Assembly: GCA_964454355.1 (NCBI GenBank)
Contig: CAYVTA010000104.1
Location: 1 to 6,920, forward strand
From: UBA1081 sp964454355
GTDB taxonomy: Bacteria > Bacillota > Clostridia > Oscillospirales > Acutalibacteraceae
Length of the DNA stretch: 6,920 bases
Direction: 5' to 3'
Part shown: one piece after another, positions 1-5,363 of the stretch
Layout: every line of letters begins with the position of its first letter
How positions within the stretch are numbered: position 1 is the stretch's first letter
Notes under the pieces: model-generated
What the model saw: only the letters and a program-made list of their open reading frames with translations
Databases searched by the model: none
What the model was told of the DNA's origin: nothing
Position numbers and translations under genes: made by a program

Positions 1-221
1 GTAACACTGTTTTCAATAATTCCGTTTTCACAGGCATAATCCAACATTACTGCAAGAATATCCTCAAGCGGGGCATTCTCATCAGCTTGAGCATCCTCAA
101 AGGAATCAAGATCCAATACATCAAGCATCAGATTACGGCAATAAACTTTATCCTCCTTTTCAAAAAGGCAGTTTTGCTCGCCGTAAGAAAGTAAGGATTC
201 TATTGCACTGTAAATATTCAT
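1..221 (-). CDS. galT: UDP-glucose--hexose-1-phosphate uridylyltransferase, class II (N-terminal part, truncated by window edge)
   Basis: Reading the minus strand from the ATG at 221-219 gives 73 open codons that run off the window edge. They begin MNIYSAIESLLSYGEQNC and include a YCRNLMLDVLDLD segment, then an acidic linker and LDYACENGIIE. This order (short helix, 'xxYGxxxxLxxxxDxxYxRNxxLxxLxLD', acidic linker, 'LLDYAxxxGxI') is the N-terminus of the Firmicutes class II GalT family. That family exchanges UMP between UDP-glucose and galactose-1-phosphate in the Leloir pathway in the cytoplasm. The active-site region lies outside the window, so function rests on the N-terminal match. A strong Shine-Dalgarno (AGGGGAG, minus strand) ends 6 bases before the ATG. 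The gene diverges from the DUF896 gene and lies near a glycoside symporter and a GH2 enzyme, which suits galactose use. Confidence 0.85.
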   Translation of the reverse strand, partial: MNIYSAIESLLSYGEQNCLFEKEDKVYCRNLMLDVLDLDSFEDAQADENAPLEDILAVMLDYACENGIIENSV

Positions 222-227
222 AAATAT

Positions 228-234
228 CTCCCCT
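228..234 (-). promoter_or_regulatory. Ribosome binding site of galT
   Basis: AGGGGAG on the minus strand, 6 bases upstream of the ATG at 221. It fixes the start codon of the truncated galT. Confidence 0.8.
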
Positions 235-248
235 GTCATTATTCATCT

Positions 249-281
249 ATTATATTATACAATTAAAAAAGATTTCTGCAA
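249..281 (-). promoter_or_regulatory. Possible sigma-A promoter for galT
   Basis: On the minus strand, two overlapping exact TATAAT hexamers (254-259 and 249-254) lie upstream of the galT ribosome binding site. A weak -35, TTGCAG (276-281), lies 16 bases from the first hexamer. The -10 is convincing and the -35 is poor (3 of 6), so the exact promoter choice is uncertain. Transcription would start near 242-247 and give a leader of about 25 bases. The divergent DUF896 promoter begins only 8 bases further away. Confidence 0.5.
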
Positions 282-288
282 GTAGATA

Positions 289-317
289 TTGAAATTTTTT
301 TCTTGATAATGTATAAT
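289..317 (+). promoter_or_regulatory. Sigma-A promoter of the DUF896 gene
   Basis: TTGAAA (289-294), a 17-base spacer, and an exact TATAAT (312-317). Only the spacer and hexamers were judged; no start-site data exist. A start about 7 bases after the -10 would fall near 324, only about 12 bases before the preferred ATG at 336, so the leader would be unusually short. Confidence 0.75.
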
Positions 318-323
318 ATTTTC

Positions 324-329
324 GGTGAT
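324..329 (+). promoter_or_regulatory. Ribosome binding site of the DUF896 gene
   Basis: GGTGAT, complementary to the 3' end of 16S rRNA, lies 6 bases before the ATG at 336. It falls almost at the predicted transcription start, so it would be the very first bases of the mRNA. Confidence 0.55.
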
Positions 330-335
330 AATATT

Positions 336-548
336 ATGGAACAGAGCAAAATTGACAGAATAAACGAGCTTGCAAGAAAAGCGAAGACTCCTGAAGGTCT
401 GACTGCAGAAGAAACCGAAGAACGTGCAGTTCTCAGAGCCGAATATGTTGCATCTTTCAAGGCATCTCTTGTCGCCCAGCTTGAATGTACAACCATCATA
501 AATCCCGACGGTTCGAAGCATAAGGTCAAGAAGAAGACAAGCAAATAA
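336..548 (+). CDS. DUF896 / UPF0291 family small protein (YnzC-like)
   Basis: A 70-residue cytoplasmic protein with the full family pattern: KIDRINELARKAK at residues 5-17 (helix 1), GLTAEE at 21-26, LRAEY at 33-37 (helix 2), then QLECTTIINPDGSKHK and a lysine-rich end. Two helices forming a hairpin, followed by a basic tail, describe the known fold. The molecular role of the family is not established; in Bacillus subtilis the relative YnzC sits in the SOS-controlled yneA operon. I chose the ATG at 336 because the family match begins there and GGTGAT (324-329) sits 6 bases upstream. A TTG at 303 in the same frame would add 11 residues but lies upstream of the likely transcription start. It has its own promoter and terminator, so it is probably monocistronic and unrelated to the sugar genes around it. 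Confidence 0.9.
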   Translation: MEQSKIDRINELARKAKTPEGLTAEETEERAVLRAEYVASFKASLVAQLECTTIINPDGSKHKVKKKTSK

Positions 549-558
549 ATATTTAACG

Positions 559-591
559 ATTCCCAATGTTTTTTGGGGATTTTTTTATTTT
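559..591 (+). terminator. Rho-independent terminator after the DUF896 gene
   Basis: ATTCCCAA (559-566) pairs with TTGGGGAT (573-580), 8 pairs with one G-U, around a 6-base loop, followed by TTTTTTATTTT. The stem begins 11 bases after the DUF896 stop codon. It separates this gene from the symporter downstream, which therefore needs its own promoter unless there is read-through. Confidence 0.85.
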
Positions 592-598
592 CTTACAG

Positions 599-628
599 TT
601 TAAATGCACATCTTTCAGGGCATATATT
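599..628 (+). promoter_or_regulatory. Weak candidate promoter of the symporter-GH2 operon
   Basis: TTTAAA (599-604, 4 of 6), an 18-base spacer, and TATATT (623-628, 5 of 6). This is the best sigma-A-like pair between the preceding terminator and the symporter start, but it is a poor match. A weak promoter could fit an activated or regulated operon. The region is AT-rich, so chance matches are easy. Confidence 0.3.
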
Positions 629-664
629 AAATATATTAACAAATACTTAACGAAAGATGTGTAT
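604..664 (+). repeat. 13-base inverted repeat just upstream of the symporter start
   Basis: ATGCACATCTTTC (604-616) is complementary to GAAAGATGTGTAT (652-664), 12 Watson-Crick pairs and one G-U, with 35 AT-rich bases between. The right arm ends 3 bases before the ATG at 668 and contains the only purine-rich stretch (GAAAG) able to act as a weak ribosome binding site. It has no U-tract, so it is not a terminator. It could be paired operator half-sites or an mRNA hairpin masking translation initiation. Confidence 0.55.
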
Positions 665-667
665 ACT

Positions 668-2083
668 ATGTCTAAAGTTAAAGAATCCGTAAGACCGTTT
701 TCATTCAGAGATAAAATAGGCTATCTTTTCGGTGATTTCGGTAACGACTTTACCTTTGTCCTTTCAACCACAATAATTATGAAATTTTACACCGATGTTA
801 TGGGCGTATCGGCAGGTGTTGTGGGAACAGTAATGATGCTTTCCCGTTTTGTTGATGCATTCACAGATGTAACAATGGGAAGGATATGTGACCGAAGCAA
901 AGGCAACACCCACGGAAAATTCAAGCCATGGCTGCTGAGAATGTGCGGTCCGGTTGCAGTTGCATCTTTTCTTATATATCAAAGCGGACTTGCAAGCTTA
1001 CCTATGTGGGCAAAAATTGCATATCTTTCAGTCACATATATCCTTTGGGGCTCTGTATTTTACACATCAATCAACATTCCTTACGGCTCAATGGCATCTG
1101 CAATTTCTGCTGACCCTGCTGAAAGACAGTCACTTTCCACATTCCGTACAATGGGCGGCGTTCTGGCAGGTGTGATAATCGGCGTCGGACTGCCGCTGTT
1201 CGCATACGAAAAGAACGATGCAGGCAAGGAAATTCTTGTAGGAGAAAAGGTTACACTGATTGCAGGAGTATTTTCTGTCCTTGCCGTTATTTGCTATCTG
1301 CTTTGCTACTTTCTTGTAACTGAAAGGGTACGCCCCGAAATATCAGAGGACACTTTTAAAAACCATTCAGTTGGAAAAATGTTCACAAATGCCCTAAAAA
1401 ACAGGGCACTTATATCTATCATTGCTGCTTCAATACTCATGCTTCTTTCTCAGCTTACAATGCAAAACATGGCAGGATATATCTTCCCCGAATATTATAA
1501 CAGTGCGACAGCACAATCAGCATCAAATATTTTCATGATGGTGGGTATGGTGGCAGCAGCATTTATTGCAAATCCGCTTTCAAAGCGATTCGGAAAAGCT
1601 GAAATCAGCGTTATAGCAAACATTTTTGCTGCAATTGTATGCATCGCAATGGCAATCATAAGACCCTCTAATGTATGGATATATATATTACTTCAGACAC
1701 TTTGTTGGTTTGGTTTGGGTGTTTTTTCAATGGTAAATTGGGCACTTATTACCGATGTTATAGATTATTCGGAAATTAAAAACGGAATCCGTGAAGACGG
1801 AGCTGTTTATGCCCTTTATTCCTTTGCAAGAAAACTGGGACAGGCATTTGCATCAGGCATTTCAGGCTGGCTTCTTACTGCCATCGGTTACAGCGAAAAT
1901 GCAGCATCATCAGGTCAACCTCAAACAAATAATGTTCTGAACGGTATTTATAACATTTCAACACTTGTACCCGCTGCGGGATTTATCCTGCTTGCAGTCG
2001 TGCTGTGGTTCTGGTATCCCTTGCATAAAAAACAAGTAGATGAAAATGTAAGAATATTAAAATCAAAACATGACGCCCAATAA
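668..2083 (+). CDS. GPH-family glycoside:cation symporter (MelB/LacS-like MFS transporter)
   Basis: A 471-residue, about 12-helix inner-membrane permease. Family motifs in order: GYLFGDFGNDF (18-28), RFVDAFTD (60-67), GRICDRSKGNTHGKFKPW (71-88), NIPYGSMASAIS (136-147) with DPAERQSLSTFR (149-160), and near the end DVIDYSEIKNGIREDGAVYALYSFARKLGQA. By alignment from memory, D63 and D67 match the two cation-site aspartates of Escherichia coli MelB (D55, D59) and D27 matches its sugar-site D19; MelB D124 is N136 here. The length fits a permease without the EIIA tail of streptococcal LacS. I chose the ATG at 668 because family similarity starts there; upstream in-frame starts overlap the DUF896 terminator. 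Only a weak GAAAG lies upstream. It is followed 120 bases later by a GH2 enzyme, so it probably imports a beta-galactoside or similar glycoside with Na+ or H+. The substrate cannot be read from sequence. Confidence 0.92.
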   Translation: MSKVKESVRPFSFRDKIGYLFGDFGNDFTFVLSTTIIMKFYTDVMGVSAGVVGTVMMLSRFVDAFTDVTMGRICDRSKGNTHGKFKPWLLRMCGPVAVASFLIYQSGLASLPMWAKIAYLSVTYILWGSVFYTSINIPYGSMASAISADPAERQSLSTFRTMGGVLAGVIIGVGLPLFAYEKNDAGKEILVGEKVTLIAGVFSVLAVICYLLCYFLVTERVRPEISEDTFKNHSVGKMFTNALKNRALISIIAASILMLLSQLTMQNMAGYIFPEYYNSATAQSASNIFMMVGMVAAAFIANPLSKRFGKAEISVIANIFAAIVCIAMAIIRPSNVWIYILLQTLCWFGLGVFSMVNWALITDVIDYSEIKNGIREDGAVYALYSFARKLGQAFASGISGWLLTAIGYSENAASSGQPQTNNVLNGIYNISTLVPAAGFILLAVVLWFWYPLHKKQVDENVRILKSKHDAQ

Positions 2084-2093
2084 CAGCACAACA

Positions 2094-2137
2094 AAGGTGT
2101 TGCACAGGTGTTTATCAATATCTGTGCAATTTACCTT
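2094..2137 (+). repeat. Strong intergenic hairpin between symporter and GH2 genes, no U-tract
   Basis: AAGGT (2094-2098) pairs with ACCTT (2133-2137), and TTGCACAG (2100-2107) pairs with CTGTGCAA (2122-2129). Further inner pairs (2108-2112 with 2117-2121, two G-U) leave a 4-base loop TATC. A small internal loop (G2099 against 2130-2132) separates the outer and inner stems. A-rich sequence follows, so it is not a usual terminator. Likely roles are stabilising or processing the downstream mRNA, partial attenuation, or a DNA operator. The left arm also holds an 11-base-spaced direct repeat of AGGTGTT (2095-2101 and 2106-2112). Confidence 0.6.
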
Positions 2138-2189
2138 AAACAAATAAACTATCGGGTACCTCTAAAAACTAAAGGTGCTCTATTATTAA

Positions 2190-2195
2190 AAGGAG
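2190..2195 (+). promoter_or_regulatory. Ribosome binding site of the GH2 gene
   Basis: AAGGAG, 8 bases before the ATG at 2204. It is much stronger than the site in front of the symporter and decides the GH2 start against in-frame codons upstream, whose peptide has no family similarity and would run through the hairpin at 2094-2137. Confidence 0.8.
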
Positions 2196-2203
2196 CGACG
2201 ATC

Positions 2204-4438
2204 ATGCGACAGACAATCAACATTAACAGAAAATGGGCATTTACAAAAATGGCTGAATCAGCCCCTACGACAATGCCTGAAAAGTGGGATTTTGTAAATC
2301 TGCCTCACACGTGGAATGCAATTGACGGTCAGGACGGAGATAACGATTACTACAGGGGTACCTGCTGGTATGCAAAAGAGCTTGATAAAGCTGATCTACC
2401 AAAAGCTGACAAGTACTATCTTGAGTTTAACGGTGCAAATTCATCAGCCGAAGTATATATCAACGGCGAAAAAGTTGCATCTCATGACGGTGGCTATTCA
2501 ACATGGCGTGTCGATATTACAGACAAGCTTAACCCAAAAAACGTCATTGCTGTTGCTGTTGACAACGCACCCAATGACAGAGTTTATCCTCAGATGGCTG
2601 ATTTTACATTTTACGGAGGTCTGTACCGTGATGTAAACATAATTGCTGTTAGTAATTCTCACTTTGACCTTGATTATTACGGCGGAAAAGGCATTAAAGT
2701 TACTCCTGTAATCAAAGGAACCGATGCAATTGCCAATATTGAAGTTTTCATTACAAATAAAAAGGATAACCAACTCATTGAATACACAGTCAGAGCCGCA
2801 GACGGAACAGTTGTCAGAGCTGAAAAAACAAGTGATGAAAATGTATCAATCAACATAAGCAATGTACATCTGTGGAACGGAAGAAAAGACCCGTACCTTT
2901 ATACAGCCGAAGTAAAAATAACCGAAGACGGTACAGTGACAGACAATGTAACCACACGCTTTGGCTGTCGCACATTTGAAATTCATCCGGAAAAAGGCTT
3001 TATTCTTAACGGAGAAGAATACCCACTCAGAGGTGTTTCCAGACATCAGGACAGATGGGGTATCGGTAATGCTCTCCTGCCCGAGCATCACGAAGAAGAC
3101 ATTGAACTCATCTGTGAATTGGGTGCAAACACAATTCGTCTCGCCCATTATCAGCACGATCAGTATTTTTACGATTTGTGCGATGAAAAAGGACTTGTAA
3201 TCTGGGCTGAAATACCTTATATTTCGAAGCATATGCCCACAGGCAGAGAAAACACTGTTTCTCAGATGAAAGAGCTGATAACACAAAATTATAATCACCC
3301 CTGTATCGTGGTGTGGGGGCTTTCCAATGAGATATCAATGAGTGGTGCTGACGATGATCTTTGTGAAAATCACAGAATACTCAATGATCTTGCTCATGAG
3401 ATGGATCCGACCAGACTTACGACAGTTGCAGTCGTTTCCATGTGCTCTATGGATGACCCGTATATTCAAATTCCTGATGTTGTTTCACACAACCACTATT
3501 TCGGCTGGTACGGCGGAGACACATCTATGAACGGCCCTTGGTTTGATAAATTCCATGAGAAATTTCCCGACTTACCTGTGGGAATGAGCGAATACGGCTG
3601 TGAAGCTCTTGATTGGCACACATCAAATCCCATGCAGGGCGACTATACAGAGGAATATCAGGCATATTACCACGAAGAACTGATAAAACAGCTTTTCACA
3701 AGAAAGTACATCTGGGCTACACACGTTTGGAATATGTTTGACTTCGGTGCGGATGCAAGAAATGAAGGCGGCGAAAACGGACAGAATCACAAAGGTCTTG
3801 TTACATTCGACCGCAAATATAAAAAAGATGCCTTCTATGCTTATAAGGCATGGCTTTCCGATGATCCATTCGTACACATCTGCGGCAAGCGTTACACTGA
3901 CAGAGTCGAAGATATTACAAAGGTAACGGTTTACTCAAATCTTCCTGAGGTTGAGCTTTTTGCAAACGGTGAAAGTCTGGGCAAAAAACAGGCAGAGGAT
4001 CATTTCTTCTATTTTGAGGTTCCAAACAACTCAGAAACAAAGCTTGTTGCAAAGGCAGGCAAGTGCACCGATGAAAGCATTATCAAGAAGGTGGATGTTT
4101 TCAATGAAAAATACCGTCTTAAGGAAAAAGGGGCAGTTTTGAATTGGTTTGACATTACCGAGATTGAGGGATATTATTCTCTTAATGACAAGCTGGGTGA
4201 TGTAATGAAATCCGATGAAGGCAGGGCACTTTTCGGCTCAATCATGCAGAATCTCCAAGGTGATAAAGCCGGTGCGGACGGCTTTGCAGGTTTTGAAATG
4301 AGCGAAGGCATCATGCAGATGATGAATGGCTTTACAGTTCTCAGACTCACTTCCCTTCTGGGCACTGCAGGCATTAAATTCACAAAAGAGCAGTTGCTTG
4401 AAATGAACACCATGCTTAATAAAATCAAAAAACAATAA
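2204..4438 (+). CDS. GH2 beta-galactosidase-type glycoside hydrolase with extra C-terminal domain
   Basis: A 744-residue cytoplasmic enzyme (no signal peptide). Domains by eye: N-terminal jelly-roll (about 1-148, with LPHTWN and YYRGTCWY), Ig-like domain (about 160-263), TIM barrel (about 265-555), Ig-like domain (about 566-632), and a C-terminal tail (about 645-744). Barrel signatures are GVSRHQD (277-283), NTIRLAHYQH (309-318) and WGLSNE, placing the acid/base at E376 after N375; SEYG places the nucleophile at E463. QNHKGLVTFDRKYKKDAF (527-544) is the GH2 segment that closes the active site. The family cleaves terminal beta-D-galactosides or related sugars with retention. N528-x-K530 resembles the Asn-Lys pair that binds the uronate in beta-glucuronidases, so glucuronidase activity cannot be excluded, though nearby galT favours galactosides. 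It is well short of the roughly 1000-residue LacZ. It is probably co-transcribed with the symporter. Confidence 0.9.
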   Translation: MRQTININRKWAFTKMAESAPTTMPEKWDFVNLPHTWNAIDGQDGDNDYYRGTCWYAKELDKADLPKADKYYLEFNGANSSAEVYINGEKVASHDGGYSTWRVDITDKLNPKNVIAVAVDNAPNDRVYPQMADFTFYGGLYRDVNIIAVSNSHFDLDYYGGKGIKVTPVIKGTDAIANIEVFITNKKDNQLIEYTVRAADGTVVRAEKTSDENVSINISNVHLWNGRKDPYLYTAEVKITEDGTVTDNVTTRFGCRTFEIHPEKGFILNGEEYPLRGVSRHQDRWGIGNALLPEHHEEDIELICELGANTIRLAHYQHDQYFYDLCDEKGLVIWAEIPYISKHMPTGRENTVSQMKELITQNYNHPCIVVWGLSNEISMSGADDDLCENHRILNDLAHEMDPTRLTTVAVVSMCSMDDPYIQIPDVVSHNHYFGWYGGDTSMNGPWFDKFHEKFPDLPVGMSEYGCEALDWHTSNPMQGDYTEEYQAYYHEELIKQLFTRKYIWATHVWNMFDFGADARNEGGENGQNHKGLVTFDRKYKKDAFYAYKAWLSDDPFVHICGKRYTDRVEDITKVTVYSNLPEVELFANGESLGKKQAEDHFFYFEVPNNSETKLVAKAGKCTDESIIKKVDVFNEKYRLKEKGAVLNWFDITEIEGYYSLNDKLGDVMKSDEGRALFGSIMQNLQGDKAGADGFAGFEMSEGIMQMMNGFTVLRLTSLLGTAGIKFTKEQLLEMNTMLNKIKKQ

Positions 4439-4448
4439 ATAACACTGC

Positions 4449-4490
4449 AAAAAATCACCCGTGGATGAAAGTCCACAGGTGATTTTGTTA
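4449..4490. terminator. Bidirectional terminator between GH2 and the SpoIIQ-like gene
   Basis: AAAATCACC-C-GTGGA (4451-4465) faces TCCAC-A-GGTGATTTT (4472-4486): 14 pairs and one mismatch around a 6-base loop. On the plus strand the mismatch is C-A and the tail is TTTTGTT. On the minus strand it becomes a G-U pair and the stem runs into six Ts (4454-4449), so termination of the leftward gene should be at least as strong. It sits 12 bases after the GH2 stop codon and 18 bases from the leftward stop codon. Confidence 0.85.
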
Positions 4491-4504
4491 AATTGAACTC
4501 ACAG

Positions 4505-5212
4505 TTATTCGTAATATCCCATTACTTCAAGAGGATCGCATATCTCACCGTCTACTCTTATTTCCAAATGAAGGTGAGGATACTCAGCATCAGATTCGCC
4601 CGCAATATCCGTAATCGTTCCCAATTTATCTCCCTGATCAACAGAAAGACCTCTTTGAAGTCCCTCTTCAACCTCTACGCCGCAATAAGTGGCTATAACT
4701 CCGCCGCCGTGATCAACGGTTATGGTTGAACCCATCACGGCATCCGCCTCAATGCTTTTAATAATACCGTCCGCTATTGCTTTCACTCCGTCACCGTAAT
4801 TGCCGTTAAAATCTACACCGTCGTGTGTACGCCAATCTCCCATAACGGAATTATAAACGGGCACGCCCATGCTGTAGTCATTGCCGATATCAGTTCCAAG
4901 GGGCAGAATATATGACACAGGGGCCAAATCTTCTTCTGTCTGCTCGACCGTGGCTGCTGCCACCTGTTTGACCGTAGTAACTTCGGTTGCAGGGACAATA
5001 AGAGTTTCACTGTCTCTCGTATCAGGAACATTTTCCAGTTGTGCCTCAACACCTTCGTTTGCAGAAAGAGTAGTTGTTTCAACTTCTTTTGCAAGATCAT
5101 TGGATGTGACAGCCGCAACTGCCACAATTGCAAAAATCAGCACTATACTGCTTACCGCAATTGAATATTTTTTAATTTTTGCCTGCATTTCAGTTGATTT
5201 TTTTTCATTCAT
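4505..5212 (-). CDS. spoIIQ: Membrane-anchored M23 metallopeptidase-fold protein, SpoIIQ-like
   Basis: A 235-residue protein: basic N-terminus, one hydrophobic segment (about 17-36) giving an anchor with the rest outside the membrane, an acidic and threonine-rich linker (about 38-98), and an M23/LytM domain (about 100-232). Zinc ligands of the fold are present: H130 and D134 in HDGVD and H215 in HLHLE (213-217), with H213 and VDHGGG (166-171). The segment GDWRTHDGVDF (125-135) is characteristic of clostridial SpoIIQ. The LytM histidine in the Tyr-x-His motif is absent (Y176-C-G), as often in SpoIIQ. SpoIIQ is made in the forespore and binds SpoIIIAH across the engulfing membranes; here it may keep zinc binding, while B. 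subtilis SpoIIQ is degenerate. The ATG at 5212 is the first Met giving a sensible anchor; the ribosome site AGAAGGG is 13 bases upstream, rather far. Another anchored M23 endopeptidase is the main alternative. Confidence 0.85.
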   Translation of the reverse strand: MNEKKSTEMQAKIKKYSIAVSSIVLIFAIVAVAAVTSNDLAKEVETTTLSANEGVEAQLENVPDTRDSETLIVPATEVTTVKQVAAATVEQTEEDLAPVSYILPLGTDIGNDYSMGVPVYNSVMGDWRTHDGVDFNGNYGDGVKAIADGIIKSIEADAVMGSTITVDHGGGVIATYCGVEVEEGLQRGLSVDQGDKLGTITDIAGESDAEYPHLHLEIRVDGEICDPLEVMGYYE

Positions 5213-5225
5213 TTTATGGTTACAT

Positions 5226-5232
5226 CCCTTCT
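5226..5232 (-). promoter_or_regulatory. Probable ribosome binding site of the SpoIIQ-like gene
   Basis: AGAAGGG on the minus strand, with a long 13-base gap to the ATG at 5212. No closer purine-rich site and no nearer in-frame start codon is visible, so initiation may be modest. Confidence 0.5.
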
Positions 5233-5247
5233 TGTTTGTGCTGACAA

Positions 5248-5277
5248 TATTTTGCACCAAATAAGAAAGTTTTATAC
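5248..5277 (-). promoter_or_regulatory. Candidate forespore sigma-F promoter of the SpoIIQ-like gene
   Basis: On the minus strand GTATA (5277-5273), exactly 15 bases, then GTGCAAAATA (5257-5248). The sigma-F pattern as I recall it is GYATA, 15 bases, GGnnAnAmTR; the only mismatch is the second G. The start would lie near 5241, giving a leader of about 29 bases containing the ribosome site. SpoIIQ in B. subtilis is sigma-F controlled, so context and motif agree. The match is by eye in an AT-rich region. Confidence 0.45.
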
Positions 5278-5300
5278 ATTTATTGCCGACAAATTGGGGT

Positions 5301-5329
5301 TTGACAACAAACAATTTCTGTGATATTAT
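5301..5329 (+). promoter_or_regulatory. Strong sigma-A promoter with extended -10 for the secreted dockerin protein
   Basis: Exact TTGACA (5301-5306), a 17-base spacer, and TATTAT (5324-5329, 5 of 6) preceded by TG at 5321-5322 (extended -10). The start would lie near 5336 with a leader of about 28 bases. This is the best promoter in the window and suggests vegetative expression, unlike the divergent SpoIIQ-like gene. Confidence 0.85.
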
Positions 5330-5350
5330 AAATTTGGTATACATAAATGA

Positions 5351-5355
5351 AAGGA
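5351..5355 (+). promoter_or_regulatory. Ribosome binding site of the secreted dockerin protein
   Basis: AAGGA, 8 bases before the ATG at 5364. It favours this ATG over an out-of-frame ATG at 5359 and over in-frame codons upstream, which would bury the signal peptide. Confidence 0.75.
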
Positions 5356-5363
5356 CGAATGAA

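Noticed and set aside
304..335. Direct repeats TGATAAT and ATAATATT around the DUF896 promoter as an operator
   Set aside because: The region is nearly all A/T and the copies coincide with the -10 hexamer; such short repeats are expected by chance.
566..667. 34-residue N-terminal extension of the symporter from the ATG at 566
   Set aside because: It would begin inside the DUF896 terminator, has no ribosome site, and has no family similarity; the recognisable GPH sequence starts at the ATG at 668.
662..667. TATACT as a -10 element with TTAACA (636-641) for the symporter
   Set aside because: The spacer is 20 bases and transcription would begin inside the coding region.
2177..2196. Hairpin GCTC/GAGC masking the GH2 ribosome site
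   Set aside because: Only four pairs; too weak to matter.
2846..3298. 150-residue minus-strand open frame inside the GH2 gene
   Set aside because: It lies opposite the conserved catalytic barrel, is cysteine- and phenylalanine-rich with no recognisable family, and has no ribosome site; it is a shadow.
5220..5225. ATG immediately followed by TAA on the minus strand in the SpoIIQ-like leader (a possible start-stop)
   Set aside because: It abuts the AGAAGGG site with almost no spacing, too close for initiation, and can easily occur by chance.
4881..5264. 127-residue plus-strand open frame opposite the SpoIIQ-like gene
   Set aside because: The opposite strand encodes a clear M23 protein; this frame shows antisense-type composition and no motif.
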